A DNA stretch of 64,000 bases from Paenibacillus_E violae (GCF_032461945.1 NZ_JAWCUD010000009.1:290367-354366); one strand, 5' to 3'; counted from the first letter of the stretch, positions 42,690 through 52,045 are shown. Numbers and translations: made by a program. Notes: a model not told the origin generated them from the sequence alone.

Positions 42690-43051
42690 GGCCCTATTTC
42701 GATGAAATAGCGCCATTGTAGCTCCTCACTCGTGAAGAAGAACCGTTGGAGAAGTTAATACCCTCCGTAGTCTAGCTTGTTAAGAGCCCGGTAGGAGCGA
42801 ATTTTGAGCGTTGAGAACAGCCAGTATCGCTAAAAATTCAGCGTTCTGAGACATTTGGTCAACGATACACCATTGAGGAACTAGAGGCCGATATTTTAAC
42901 ATATTAGGCCCGTTTCCGTGTTCAGCGGAACTACAGGTCTTTATTTGACCGACTAATCCCGTTTTCTTTAAGAAAACGGACAAATAGCGGCCCACAGATC
43001 CCTTCCGCGCGAAAAAGAGCCTATTTCGATGAAATAGCACCCTGTTGTTCC
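42690..43051. repeat. Four-box intergenic element, copy E, with an extra half unit
   Basis: Full element: forward boxes 42877-42896 and 42927-42947, reverse boxes 42981-43002 and 43031-43051; offsets 0, 50, 104, 154. The centre forms its own hairpin (CCGTTTTC / GAAAACGG). A further reverse-type box at 42704-42725, preceded by the same CTATTTCGATGAAATAG palindrome as the last box, lies ~150 bases upstream. No gene is visible in 42610-43480. Confidence 0.75.
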
Positions 43052-43131
43052 GTCCGACGAGGAACCGCCAAGCGATGGCAGCAAATTTCATGGGTGGAGA
43101 GTCCGAATCGCGGCTGCAGCAGCAATTTATG

Positions 43132-43311
43132 TTGTATTTTGTGCAACCATTTAGCCGTATAGGGCCTCAGATCACCTCTATATTGCACTTTGTGCAATGA
43201 TTCATGTATTTAAACCGCTTACATTTCATCTTCACAACAAATGATTGTATAATCTGCAACGAAAGACCGCATTCGCAGTCTGACCACACCAATACGTTGT
43301 ATTAAATGCAA
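43132..43311. repeat. TTGCAC hairpin repeats
   Basis: Three 15-bp units of the type TTGCAC-TTT-GTGCAA: TTGTATTTTGTGCAA (43132-43146), TTGCACTTTGTGCAA (43183-43197) and TTGTATTAAATGCAA (43297-43311). The first two are 51 bp apart. Non-coding; they follow four-box element E. Confidence 0.5.
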
Positions 43312-43437
43312 CATAACCCTTCGACTTTGCTCACCTCACCCTCCGCGCCATGTGTAACAGTAGAAATTCCAGTTACTCCGCCAATGAACATCAATACGGC
43401 TAGCGGTTTTCATGGATGGTAGTACTTTTTACAAAAA

Positions 43438-43476
43438 AAAAGCAGCATTCTCAATTTCTCGAGAATACTGCTCGCT
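43438..43476 (-). terminator. Terminator of the DUF2663-like gene
   Basis: Minus-strand stem AGCAGTATTCTC / GAGAATGCTGCT (one G-T pair) followed by nine T. Confidence 0.9.
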
Positions 43477-43488
43477 TTCAAAGCCGAA

Positions 43489-43932
43489 TCAACCTTTATA
43501 AGCAATGTTTATATCATATTCTTTATCCAGATAATTAGAAATCTGATCGCGCGCTTCCGACTTAACGTCACGCAACCAATCGGCATCAAGCCGATCTACA
43601 GTTTCCATTCGTATATTCTCGTACTTCGTTTTGGCTTTCTCTTTTTGCTTCACTAGGTTCCGAGTAAACATAAAAAAGCTTATCAAAGCCAGAAGGGAAG
43701 CCGATAATCTTTTGTCCGAAACAAGCAAATCAAGGATGACCATAGCATTACCACCCGAAACTAATAAAACCTTATGATAGAAGGATATTGTGAAATATAA
43801 CAGCAACGCGGCAGTTACAATGAGAAATATCCATTGCGTCTTCTTCAGTCTATCCCATTCTTTCTTTCTCTTTTTCAGTTTTTCTATCAACACTAAGGTA
43901 TCATTACTTAGATTTAGATCAGGCTGCTTCAT
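43489..43932 (-). CDS. Small membrane protein, DUF2663/YpbF-like
   Basis: A 147-residue protein with a charged N-terminal coiled segment (LIEKLKKRKKEWDRLKK), two hydrophobic helices (about residues 34-55 and 77-97) and a charged C-terminal helix pair (ENIRMETVDRLDADWLR...). The layout and the position of the helices resemble B. subtilis YpbF (DUF2663); I base this on memory of the family, so it is tentative. Start ATG 43932 is 7 bases after AGGGGGA; ATG 43938 is too close. Role unknown. Confidence 0.65.
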   Translation of the reverse strand: MKQPDLNLSNDTLVLIEKLKKRKKEWDRLKKTQWIFLIVTAALLLYFTISFYHKVLLVSGGNAMVILDLLVSDKRLSASLLALISFFMFTRNLVKQKEKAKTKYENIRMETVDRLDADWLRDVKSEARDQISNYLDKEYDINIAYKG

Positions 43933-43984
43933 CCGCATTCCCCCTCACTAATCATCGTATGCTTGTTCACCGTTAATCTTGCAA

Positions 43985-44043
43985 GAAAAAAAGACCGAAA
44001 GCATCACTCTAAGAGCGTTGTCGAAGATGCTTTGGTCTTTGAA
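43985..44043 (-). terminator. Terminator of the YdjO-like gene
   Basis: Minus-strand stem AAAGACCAAAGCATC / GATGCTTTCGGTCTTT with one bulged base, loop with GCGTT-AACGC-like pairing, followed by TTTTTCTTG. Confidence 0.88.
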
Positions 44044-44052
44044 TATTCGTTT

Positions 44053-44295
44053 TTAGAAACGTTTTTTCCCTACCAGGAATTTTTTGTTTCCTTTTTTTGC
44101 AGTTACAGGCACGTGCTTATAGCTGCGGATCATCGGATTTTTGCAGAGTGGGCAGCTTGGTAAAGCTTCCGTAACGAATTCTTTGCGAACCCATGCTTTA
44201 CAATCTGCCTCTTTACATTTCCAAATTTCAATCTGTTCGACTTCTGGTTTCTGTTCTTCCGTAACGGTACTCGTTGATGTAGACATTTTCAGCAT
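44053..44295 (-). CDS. YdjO-like cold-inducible zinc-ribbon protein
   Basis: An 80-residue protein with a Thr/Ser-rich start and a zinc ribbon: IWKCKEADCKAWVRKEF near residue 24 and SCPLCKNPM near 47. This pattern fits the small YdjO family, known in Bacillus as cold-inducible; the role is unknown. The ribosome site GGGAG lies 4 bases from ATG 44295 and 12 from ATG 44286; either could be used. Basic C-terminus (KKGNKKFLVGKKRF) may bind nucleic acid. Confidence 0.78.
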   Translation of the reverse strand: MLKMSTSTSTVTEEQKPEVEQIEIWKCKEADCKAWVRKEFVTEALPSCPLCKNPMIRSYKHVPVTAKKGNKKFLVGKKRF

Positions 44296-44441
44296 GTTCT
44301 CCCTGTTTCGTAGATTAGACTACTTATTATTATACAGATCCCATTTAATATCAAGTCTTTCCCGTGTTCAAAATTATTTACCGATGGTAGAATGGGAAAA
44401 GCGGCTACAAATTAGACACACAATGAAGGCAGGAATCTCGC

Positions 44442-45707
44442 ATGACGAATTTACTACAAGAATGGAAGTTTCAGTTTCAGGGATACAGCCGAAATATTTT
44501 GCTGTTCTTTTGCTTCAACTTTGTTTGGAACTTAGGTTTGGGTATGTTTGGACTCGTTTATAACCTGTATGTCAAAAGTCTTGGCTATGAGCAAACGACT
44601 GTCGGCAGCATCGTTGGCATGACTTCCCTGGCAGCAGCCATCATTCTTATTCCTGCAGGCATTATGAATGACCGATTCGGACCGAAGCGCGTCATTACGT
44701 TCGGTCTTGTTTTCACCATTGTCGCATTGACGGTTCGCTCTTTATTCGAGGTTGAAGCAGGCATGCTGGTTTCATCCTTCTTCGGAGGCATGGCTCTTGC
44801 CGTCGTCTCGGCAACCATTCTGCCTTTTATGGCTAACAATTCCACGCCACAGCAGCGTGTGCATTTGTTCAGTTTTAATATGGCGCTTGTGATGATTGCC
44901 AATGTTGTGGGTATCGCGCTCGGCGGCCTGCTATGTGACTTTTTTCAATTTATCATCGGGTTAGAGGAAATTATAAGTTTACGTTTCACTTTATTACTTG
45001 GCGTTGTCTTCGCGGCGCTTGGCATCATCCCTGTGGCTTTGTTCGAAAAAAGCGATCAGGAAATTCAGCCGCGGAGGGAACCGCTCAATTGGAAACATTC
45101 GTGGCGCTCCCACAAATCTTCTCTTCAAGTTATCGGCATCTTCTGCGTACTCGGCTTGCTGTCAGCGATCGGCGGGGGAATGATCGTCCCGTACTTGAAT
45201 GTGTATTTCGAGGATCGATTTGAAGCTTCCAAGTCTGCGATCGGCATTGTTGTCGCGTTAGGACAAGGAGCTACAGCAATTGCATTTCTTATTGGTCCAA
45301 TGATTGTAAAGAGATTCGGGGAAGTCAAATCCGTTGTGTACTTGCAGCTCTGTTCCATCCCCTTTCTCCTCCTGACGGCTTTCTCCGCTAATTTCTACTT
45401 ATCGTCCGGCGGTTATTTGTTCCGGCAGGCCTTAATGAACGCGGCAAACCCTTTTTACAACTCGGTCAAAATGAGTTACGTCGACCGCTCGCTGCGCGGA
45501 CTAGCCTCATCTTCTGGGGAAGCGGTTTTCAACCTAGGCTGGTTCTTGGCGGCTCCGATCAGTACAGGCCTGGTATTCCGTCATGGCCCCTATTACGGCT
45601 ACGCTTATGCTTTCTGTATTACAGCAGTAGTTTACGTGGTGATCTCTTATTTCTTTTATTTCTTTTTCGGGAAAAATCGATTCAAACCGGTTGAAGAGTC
45701 TCAATAG
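44442..45707 (+). CDS. MFS transporter
   Basis: Major facilitator superfamily permease with about 12 helices in 421 residues. The loop 2-3 motif GIMNDRFGPKR (like G-x-x-x-D-R-x-G-R-R) near residue 68 is characteristic. Two six-helix bundles are separated by a long charged cytoplasmic loop (EKSDQEIQPRREPLNWKHSWRSHK). Most similar in style to drug or sugar exporters; the substrate is unknown. The SD is modest (AAGGCAGG). It lies ~155 bases before the sensor-regulator gene on the same strand, without a clear terminator between them. Confidence 0.88.
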   Translation: MTNLLQEWKFQFQGYSRNILLFFCFNFVWNLGLGMFGLVYNLYVKSLGYEQTTVGSIVGMTSLAAAIILIPAGIMNDRFGPKRVITFGLVFTIVALTVRSLFEVEAGMLVSSFFGGMALAVVSATILPFMANNSTPQQRVHLFSFNMALVMIANVVGIALGGLLCDFFQFIIGLEEIISLRFTLLLGVVFAALGIIPVALFEKSDQEIQPRREPLNWKHSWRSHKSSLQVIGIFCVLGLLSAIGGGMIVPYLNVYFEDRFEASKSAIGIVVALGQGATAIAFLIGPMIVKRFGEVKSVVYLQLCSIPFLLLTAFSANFYLSSGGYLFRQALMNAANPFYNSVKMSYVDRSLRGLASSSGEAVFNLGWFLAAPISTGLVFRHGPYYGYAYAFCITAVVYVVISYFFYFFFGKNRFKPVEESQ

Positions 45708-45862
45708 ATGGAAGAGACTTCATAGATTGCGCAAAAAAATTGGTTCTTTTCTATCGTTGACTTCAGCGATGGAAAGGAAATACAATAAAATGAGAGCGCA
45801 TTCATATAGTCACTATGAACTCTTTATCTATGTTTGATTTTGATTGTGAGGGGATTGCTAGT

Positions 45863-48232
45863 ATGAAGAATAAAATCATCTTTAATGGACAAAGTATTGT
45901 CTTAACGTGGATGATCTCCTATATCGTTATTCTCCTTTTACCTGTCGTCATCGGTTTGCTTGTGTACGTGGAATCCAACAAAACGCTGAAGGATGAAATT
46001 CAACAAGCCAATGATTCCCTATTGAAGCAGGTTCGCGAAGTCATGGATAACCAATTCAAAGCGATGGAACAGCTCAACTTTGAAATCACATGGAATGTGA
46101 ACATGCAGGAACTGCTCTACTCGAATAAATATGAAGCCTTTCCCAAAGAATATCGCTATGATATTTCTCAAATCGCACGTAATCTATCGATGTACAAAAC
46201 CTCCTATCCACTGATTGACTCTTTTTATGTCTATTTGTATAAGGATCAATCCGTTATTCTCCCTACTACGGTCAGACCTAGCGCTTTTGCCTATCAAACT
46301 CTGCATATGAGCGATGAATTTTCTTTTGCATCTTGGCAAGAAATTATGACTCGTCCCAACTTCAAAGGTTTTATCCCAATGACCCGGATCGGTGACGATA
46401 ATATGCTGCGCAAAACGGTGGCCTATATCAGCACCTACCCGATGGAACACAATCAGCCTCTTGCTACGAACGTCATCATGGTCGATCAGTCTCGCATTCT
46501 TGGCGCTATTCAGAATATGGAGATTTTCAATAAAGGGCACGTCTTTATATTGAATAATGAGAATCAGATTCTGGCTTCCAATTCAGCCCATGCGCTTCCC
46601 AGCGATTTCCCTTACGACAAATTAACAAACACGCCAAACTTCTATTTCTCCGGCTCTGATCATGAGAAATATGAGGTTTTTAACATTCAGTCTCCTATTT
46701 CCAAACTCAAATATGTGTCCATCATGCCGAGCACGATTTATTGGCAAAAGGCTGCTCACATCCGCAATTTGACGTATATGAGCATGGTGATTTCGCTGCT
46801 TGGCGGCGGCATTCTAACTTTCTTCTTTTTACGGCGCAATTATAATCCCGTTCGGCGCCTTGTCCATGCATTTTCCAAAAAAATGACTCTTGCCTCAGGA
46901 CAGCGCTATAATGAGTTTCACTTCATCCAGGAAGCGGTCGACAGCACCTTGCTTGAGATGGCTGATTTCAAAAGCAAAATGGAACAGCAGCGGCACATGG
47001 TTCGCTCTCATTTCCTCGAAAAGTTATTGAAAGGAAAGCTGGACCGGCACATGCCGATTGCCGAAGCCTTGACGACTTTTGATATGAAGCTGGATCGCAA
47101 AGACTTTGCCGTTATGCTGTTTGTCGTTGATCAAAGCGCGCCGTTCTTCGAACGAATTACCCATACGTCCGATGAGGATAAGTGGAAGCTGCTGCATTTC
47201 ATTATTATGAATGTTGTGGAAGAGCTGACATCCAAGCGGCACCGCGGTTATGCAACGGAGATTGACGATTCAATCGCCTGCTTGGTCAATTTAACATCGG
47301 AAGAGGGTGCGAACGGCAAGGAGGAACTGCTGCGCATTGCCAAAGAGACCCAACTTTTCCTCTCAACGACCTATAACATTCATCTAACGATATCGATCAG
47401 CAGCATACATGAGAAAATATCCAATGTACCTCAAGCTTTCTTGGAAGCCCTAGATTCTATGGCCTACAAGCTGGTTATGGGGGGACATGAAATTCTGTCT
47501 TATGATGATTTGCAAGCTAACCGTGCCTGTGAGCCGGCTTCCGGCTACTATTACCCGCCTCAAATTGAACAACAGTTCCTGTATGCCGTGAAATCAGGGG
47601 AATTGGAAGAAGCGAAGGGCATTCTTGCCGAGATCATGAACAAAAATTTTGAAATCCGCGGGATTTCCGTCTCCTTAACCAAATGTTTAATGTTAGGCTT
47701 GGTTACTACCATGATGAAGAGCATAAGTGAAACCGGAGACATCCAAGAGAGCTTCTTCATCCGCAATCCCAAGCTGGTCGACCGGCTCTTAAGCAGCATT
47801 ACCGTCCCGGAAATGAATCTGTACTTGAATGAAATGCTGGAGCAAATCTGCACCTATACAGCGGCCAAACGGCAGGTAGCCATCTCGCAAACGCGGCAAA
47901 AAGCCTTGCAGGAGCTGGTCGAAGAAATTTCTGTTTATATTGAAAATAATTACTCCGACGCCAATTTGAATGTGACCATGATCGGCAACCATTTTGACCG
48001 CAAAGCCACTTACTTGTCGAAGCTTTTCAAAGATTATGTGGGTGAAGGTCTCCTGGATCGCATTAATAAAGTCAGGATCGACAAATCCAAGCAGCTTCTG
48101 AAGAGCCAAGAGCAGTCGGTCGGCGATGCCGCGAACGGAGTGGGGTTCAACGATATCAATGCCTTTATCCGTGTTTTCAAAAAAGTCGAAGGCATTACGC
48201 CGGGAAAATACAAAGAGCTGATTGAAAAATAG
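45863..48232 (+). CDS. Membrane-bound AraC-family sensor-regulator (YtdP-like)
   Basis: A 789-residue one-component regulator. It has a first membrane helix (~residues 12-36), an extracellular region (~40-285) that looks Cache-like, a second helix (~286-307), a cytoplasmic linker, and an AraC-type double HTH at the C-terminus (~690-785: DANLNVTMIGNHFDRKATYLSKLFKDY and GDAANGVGFNDINAFIRVFKK). The layout matches B. subtilis YtdP and YesS, which control sugar importers. Start chosen at ATG 45863 after GAGGGG; the frame extends 16 residues upstream. It precedes the importer genes and likely activates them. Confidence 0.9.
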   Translation: MKNKIIFNGQSIVLTWMISYIVILLLPVVIGLLVYVESNKTLKDEIQQANDSLLKQVREVMDNQFKAMEQLNFEITWNVNMQELLYSNKYEAFPKEYRYDISQIARNLSMYKTSYPLIDSFYVYLYKDQSVILPTTVRPSAFAYQTLHMSDEFSFASWQEIMTRPNFKGFIPMTRIGDDNMLRKTVAYISTYPMEHNQPLATNVIMVDQSRILGAIQNMEIFNKGHVFILNNENQILASNSAHALPSDFPYDKLTNTPNFYFSGSDHEKYEVFNIQSPISKLKYVSIMPSTIYWQKAAHIRNLTYMSMVISLLGGGILTFFFLRRNYNPVRRLVHAFSKKMTLASGQRYNEFHFIQEAVDSTLLEMADFKSKMEQQRHMVRSHFLEKLLKGKLDRHMPIAEALTTFDMKLDRKDFAVMLFVVDQSAPFFERITHTSDEDKWKLLHFIIMNVVEELTSKRHRGYATEIDDSIACLVNLTSEEGANGKEELLRIAKETQLFLSTTYNIHLTISISSIHEKISNVPQAFLEALDSMAYKLVMGGHEILSYDDLQANRACEPASGYYYPPQIEQQFLYAVKSGELEEAKGILAEIMNKNFEIRGISVSLTKCLMLGLVTTMMKSISETGDIQESFFIRNPKLVDRLLSSITVPEMNLYLNEMLEQICTYTAAKRQVAISQTRQKALQELVEEISVYIENNYSDANLNVTMIGNHFDRKATYLSKLFKDYVGEGLLDRINKVRIDKSKQLLKSQEQSVGDAANGVGFNDINAFIRVFKKVEGITPGKYKELIEK

Positions 48233-48237
48233 AGGCT

Positions 48238-48272
48238 TTGGGCAGCCAATGGGCTGTCCGCTCCTTTTTATA
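48238..48272 (+). terminator. Terminator of the sensor-regulator gene
   Basis: Stem GGGCAGCC / GGCTGTCC with loop AATG and one G-U pair, then GCTCCTTTTT. Confidence 0.8.
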
Positions 48273-48280
48273 AGCCTATT

Positions 48281-48360
48281 TTGGCTATTTTGAAGACTCG
48301 ATTGGATATTTTGTAGAGCATACCTCAACAATTCAAGAAGCAATTGGACAATTTGCAGAT
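48281..48360 (+). promoter_or_regulatory. Three 21-bp-phased direct repeats before the importer operon
   Basis: TTGGCTATTTTGAAGA (48281), TTGGATATTTTGTAGA (48302) and TTGGACAATTTGCAGA (48344) share TTGGnyAwTTTGnAGA and are 21 and 42 bp apart. The 21-bp step equals the half-site spacing used by AraC itself. The last unit abuts the -35 region of the promoter, where an AraC-type activator would sit. Confidence 0.6.
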
Positions 48361-48367
48361 GGTTGTT

Positions 48368-48388
48368 TTGTAAGCGTTATCATATAGT
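48368..48388 (+). promoter_or_regulatory. cre site and -10 of the importer promoter
   Basis: TTGTAAGCGTTATCA (48368-48382) matches the catabolite-responsive element consensus WTGNAANCGNWNNCW at every fixed position. It is directly followed by TATAGT (48383-48388), a likely -10. CcpA binding would cover the promoter, so the importer should be repressed when preferred sugars are present. Confidence 0.75.
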
Positions 48389-48492
48389 AAAGGTGTGACA
48401 GAGAACACCTCATACATTTAAGCAAAATGAAGCAGCGTCTGCGAAGCCAGTTGGTCTGGCGAAAAACTTAGTTACTCTTAGGAGGTCAATCT

Positions 48493-50145
48493 ATGCAAAA
48501 AAACAGAAAAAAAATGTTCACCGTGCTTGTTGCAACAACGTTAATGGGAAGCTTGACTGTCGCTTGTTCCTCATCGAACACGCCGAGTACAGACGCTAGT
48601 CCGAAAGCGACGGCCGGAGGTACAACCGCTCCAGCGGCTGCCGCCCCTGCTTCGTACCCGCTCAAAACAGATAAGACCCTAACGTATTGGGGCGAACTGC
48701 CTGGCAACGTGACAGGGGTTAAAGCGGCTCACGCCGACATTCCTTTCTTCCAAGAATGGCAGAAAAAGACCGGTGTTCCATTGAAGTTCCTTGCACCTCC
48801 TACCAATCAAGCTTCGCAAGCATTGAACGTTTTGTTAGCATCAGGCGATCTTCCTGATATGATCGAGTTTGACTGGCAAGGGGCGTTCCCTGGCGGTCCT
48901 GAAAAAGCGATCAAAGACGGCTACATTTTGAAATTGAATGATACGATTGATAAATTTGCACCTAACTTGAAGAAATATCTCAAAGAACATCCTGAGATCG
49001 ACAAACAAGTAAAAACTGATAACGGCAGCTACTATTCCTTCCCGTTCATTCGCGGCGATGATTACTTGCGTGTCTATCAAGGTCCAATTATTCGAAAAGA
49101 CTGGCTCGATGAACTAGGTCTGCCGATTCCAGAGACGATTGACGATTGGTATACAACATTGAAAGCCTTCAAAGAGAAAAAAGGCGCTACAGCTGCCTTC
49201 TCCGTTGTCAGTGTGCCTAGACCGTTCAATGAATTAGGAAACGGTGCTTTCGCGGGTGCTTATGGCGTGACACGTGATTTCTACATTGACAATGGCACGA
49301 TTAAATTTGGTCCGGCTGAAAAAGGCTACAAAGACTTCTTGGCAACCATGCACAAATGGTATGAAGAAGGTTTGATTGATAAGAACTTCGCAACAGCGGA
49401 CGGCAAAGCTTTGGATGCGAATATGGCCTCCGGCGCAACAGGCGTTACCGTCAATAATGCAGGCGGCGGTATCGGTAAATGGCAGCCGCTGATTACGGCG
49501 AAAGATCCGAAAGGCGTGCTCGTTGCAGCGCCATATCCGGTACTCAAAAAAGGTGATATCGCGATGTACGGGCAGAAAGATCCATCCTTCTCGCCAGGCG
49601 GCATGGTTGCGATCACAGCTTCTTCCAAAAATATTGAGACGGCTGCTAAGCTTCTTGACTATGGTTACTCCGAAGAAGGTCATAATTACTTCAACTTCGG
49701 CACCGAAGGCGTTTCCTACAAAATGGAAAATGGATACCCGAAATATACGGACCTGCTCATGAAAAATCCGGATAAATTAGCACCGGCACAGGCTCTGTCC
49801 TTGTATGTACGCGGTAACTACAATGGTCCATTCGTTCAAGATAAACGTTACATCGAGCAATATTTGGCATTGCAAACGCAACGTGATGCCGTTACAACTT
49901 GGCAAAAAACAGACGTAGATAAACACAAACTGCCGCCAGTCACGGCTACACCGGAAGAAAGTACAGAGTTGGCCAAAATCATGACTGACGTCAACACGTT
50001 AGTTGATGAAATGACGCTTAAGATCATTTTGGGCACTGAGCCTGTAGATTCCTTTGACAAATACCAAGAGAAATTCAAGTCTGTTAAACTGAGCCGCGCG
50101 CTTGAAATCAAGAAAGCATCCTTGGATCGTTTCAATAAAAGATAG
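48493..50145 (+). CDS. Extracellular sugar-binding lipoprotein (LplA/YtcQ-like)
   Basis: Solute-binding protein of the importer, 550 residues. A signal peptide ends in VAC (lipid-modified Cys near residue 25), followed by a low-complexity Ser/Thr/Ala linker. The mature part is a large family 1-type extracellular binding domain with DLPDMIEFDWQGAFPGG near residue 118 and RVYQGPIIRKDWLDELGLP near 195. The length is typical for the LplA/YtcQ group that binds oligosaccharides. SD AGGAGG is strong. A stable hairpin after the stop probably limits transcript into the permease genes. Confidence 0.9.
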   Translation: MQKNRKKMFTVLVATTLMGSLTVACSSSNTPSTDASPKATAGGTTAPAAAAPASYPLKTDKTLTYWGELPGNVTGVKAAHADIPFFQEWQKKTGVPLKFLAPPTNQASQALNVLLASGDLPDMIEFDWQGAFPGGPEKAIKDGYILKLNDTIDKFAPNLKKYLKEHPEIDKQVKTDNGSYYSFPFIRGDDYLRVYQGPIIRKDWLDELGLPIPETIDDWYTTLKAFKEKKGATAAFSVVSVPRPFNELGNGAFAGAYGVTRDFYIDNGTIKFGPAEKGYKDFLATMHKWYEEGLIDKNFATADGKALDANMASGATGVTVNNAGGGIGKWQPLITAKDPKGVLVAAPYPVLKKGDIAMYGQKDPSFSPGGMVAITASSKNIETAAKLLDYGYSEEGHNYFNFGTEGVSYKMENGYPKYTDLLMKNPDKLAPAQALSLYVRGNYNGPFVQDKRYIEQYLALQTQRDAVTTWQKTDVDKHKLPPVTATPEESTELAKIMTDVNTLVDEMTLKIILGTEPVDSFDKYQEKFKSVKLSRALEIKKASLDRFNKR

Positions 50146-50152
50146 ATAACAG

Positions 50153-50182
50153 GCCAGGGGGAGGGCAATCGCCCTCCCTGCT
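50153..50182 (+). terminator. Intercistronic hairpin after the binding-protein gene
   Basis: Stem CAGGGGGAGGGC / GCCCTCCCTG with loop AATC; no T-run follows. It more likely stabilises the upstream mRNA or reduces read-through than fully terminates. Confidence 0.65.
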
Positions 50183-50215
50183 TTACTAGAACTTCGCGGC
50201 GAAAGGAGAGATTTC

Positions 50216-51145
50216 ATGCGCAAAGCAGGACAAGCAACGTTCCAAGTACGTTTCAAACGCGATTTTTTGCTCAACAAATATTTGTACCTGATGATGGTTC
50301 CCGTGCTGGCCTACTACATTGTCTTCCATTATGCGCCGATGTATGGAGCTCTGATCGCTTTTAAAGAGTACACCCCGATTAAAGGCATTTTGGGCAGCTC
50401 ATGGGTCGGCTTCCAGCACTTCAATGATTTCTTCAGTTCCTATTATTTCTGGCGAATTCTCAAAAACACGGTTATTATCTCGCTTTACTCCCTGTGCTTT
50501 GAATTTCCTGCACCTATTATTTTGGCGATTCTGATCAATGAATTGGCGAATAAAAGGTTTCAGCGTTTCGTACAAACCGTTACGTACATGCCTTATTTCA
50601 TCTCCCTCATCGTGATCGCCGGGATGATCAAAGATTTTACGAATAATGGCGGGTTAATTAATAACTTTCTGACGCACTTTGGCGCCAGTGATACGGCGAT
50701 GCTGCAGAAGCCTGAGATGTTTCGGACGATCTATATTTTATCGGAAATTTGGCAGAAAATCGGATGGGAGTCTATCATTTATTTAGCGGCTCTCATGGGA
50801 ATTGATCAGGAACAGTATGAAGCCGCGAAAATGGATGGAGCCAACAAAATAAAGCAGATCTGGCATATTACCCTCCCAGGTATTCTACCGACCATCGCGA
50901 TCATGTTCATTCTGCGCATGGGGAACCTACTAAACGTTGGTTTCGAGAAAATTATTTTGCTGTATAACCCCAGCACGTACGATACGGCTGATGTCATTTC
51001 CTCCTTCGTTTATCGAAAAGGATTAATTGAATTCGGCTGGAGCTACAGCTCCGCGGTCGGTTTGTTCAATTCCGTCATCAATCTGGCTTTACTCATTGCA
51101 GCAAATAAAATCAGTAAAAAAGTAAGTCAAAGCAGCTTATGGTGA
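50216..51145 (+). CDS. Sugar ABC transporter permease (LplB-like)
   Basis: Six-helix permease of 309 residues. The coupling EAA motif is EAAKMDGANKIKQIWHITLPG near residue 200 (given in part). N-terminal KYLYLMMVPVLAYYIVFHYAPMYG is typical of the LplB/YteP group. ATG follows AAAGGAG. The gene ends 16 bases before the next permease gene. No ATPase gene is in the cluster; importers of this group in Bacillus share the ATPase MsmX, which is inferred here. Confidence 0.92.
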   Translation: MRKAGQATFQVRFKRDFLLNKYLYLMMVPVLAYYIVFHYAPMYGALIAFKEYTPIKGILGSSWVGFQHFNDFFSSYYFWRILKNTVIISLYSLCFEFPAPIILAILINELANKRFQRFVQTVTYMPYFISLIVIAGMIKDFTNNGGLINNFLTHFGASDTAMLQKPEMFRTIYILSEIWQKIGWESIIYLAALMGIDQEQYEAAKMDGANKIKQIWHITLPGILPTIAIMFILRMGNLLNVGFEKIILLYNPSTYDTADVISSFVYRKGLIEFGWSYSSAVGLFNSVINLALLIAANKISKKVSQSSLW

Positions 51146-51161
51146 GGAAGGAGGGACTGAA

Positions 51162-52037
51162 GTGAAAACCAGCTACTCAGACAAAGTATTTACTACGGTC
51201 AACCACATTGTATTGCTTTTACTCGTTGTCATTACGTTGTATCCACTTCTCTACGTCACCTTCGCTTCCATCAGTGATGCAGGGCAGTTGATTACCCACA
51301 AAGGGTTTTTGTTCAAGCCTTTAGGTTTCAGCATTGAAGCTTACAAAAGCGTATTTAAAAACCCTGCGATTCTCAAAGGTTATCAAAACACACTTTTCAT
51401 CCTCATATTCGGGGTCACAACGAACCTCATCGTTACATCCTTAGGGGCTTATGTGCTTTCGCGTAAAAATGTGATGTGGAACAATGTGTTTATCTTCATC
51501 GTTGTCGTTACGATGTTTTTCAGCGGCGGTCTCATTCCGCTCTACTTAGTGGTCAAAGGCGTGGGCTTAATCGACTCTTTATGGGCTACGATTCTACCTT
51601 TTGCCGTTAACACTTTCAATTTGATCATCATGCGTACAGCCTTCATGGCCGTACCTGAAAGCCTTGAGGAATCTGCGAAAATGGACGGAGCCAATCACTT
51701 CGTCATTTTATTCCGCATTATTATCCCGCTCTCCATGCCGGTTATTGCTGTTATGATTCTCTATTATGCCGTTGAGAAATGGAATGGTTGGTTCTATGCC
51801 TCCATCTTCCTGAAGGATCGAGACCTGTATCCGCTTCAGCTCACGTTAAGGGAAATTCTCATTTCGAATAACACCGACTCCATGTCAACCGGTGCCAATG
51901 CAGCCGATCAATTTCAAATTGGGGAAACGATCAAATATGCAACGATCATGGTAGCTTCCGTGCCCATTCTTATTCTGTATCCATTCGTACAGAAGTATTT
52001 CGTCAAAGGCGTCATGATTGGCGCTGTCAAAGGGTAA
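51162..52037 (+). CDS. Sugar ABC transporter permease (LplC-like)
   Basis: Second permease, 291 residues and six helices, with the EAA loop ESAKMDGANHFVILFRIIIP near residue 168 and a C-terminal LYPFVQKYFVKGVMIGAVKG, diagnostic for the LplC/YtcP group. The start is GTG 51162 after GGAAGGAGG. It is the last gene of the importer operon and has a strong terminator. Confidence 0.93.
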   Translation: MKTSYSDKVFTTVNHIVLLLLVVITLYPLLYVTFASISDAGQLITHKGFLFKPLGFSIEAYKSVFKNPAILKGYQNTLFILIFGVTTNLIVTSLGAYVLSRKNVMWNNVFIFIVVVTMFFSGGLIPLYLVVKGVGLIDSLWATILPFAVNTFNLIIMRTAFMAVPESLEESAKMDGANHFVILFRIIIPLSMPVIAVMILYYAVEKWNGWFYASIFLKDRDLYPLQLTLREILISNNTDSMSTGANAADQFQIGETIKYATIMVASVPILILYPFVQKYFVKGVMIGAVKG

Positions 52038-52045
52038 AATCACAG

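Noticed and set aside
50216..52037. Missing ATPase as a sign of a broken importer
   Set aside because: Importers of the LplABC type normally use a shared ATPase encoded elsewhere, so absence here is expected.
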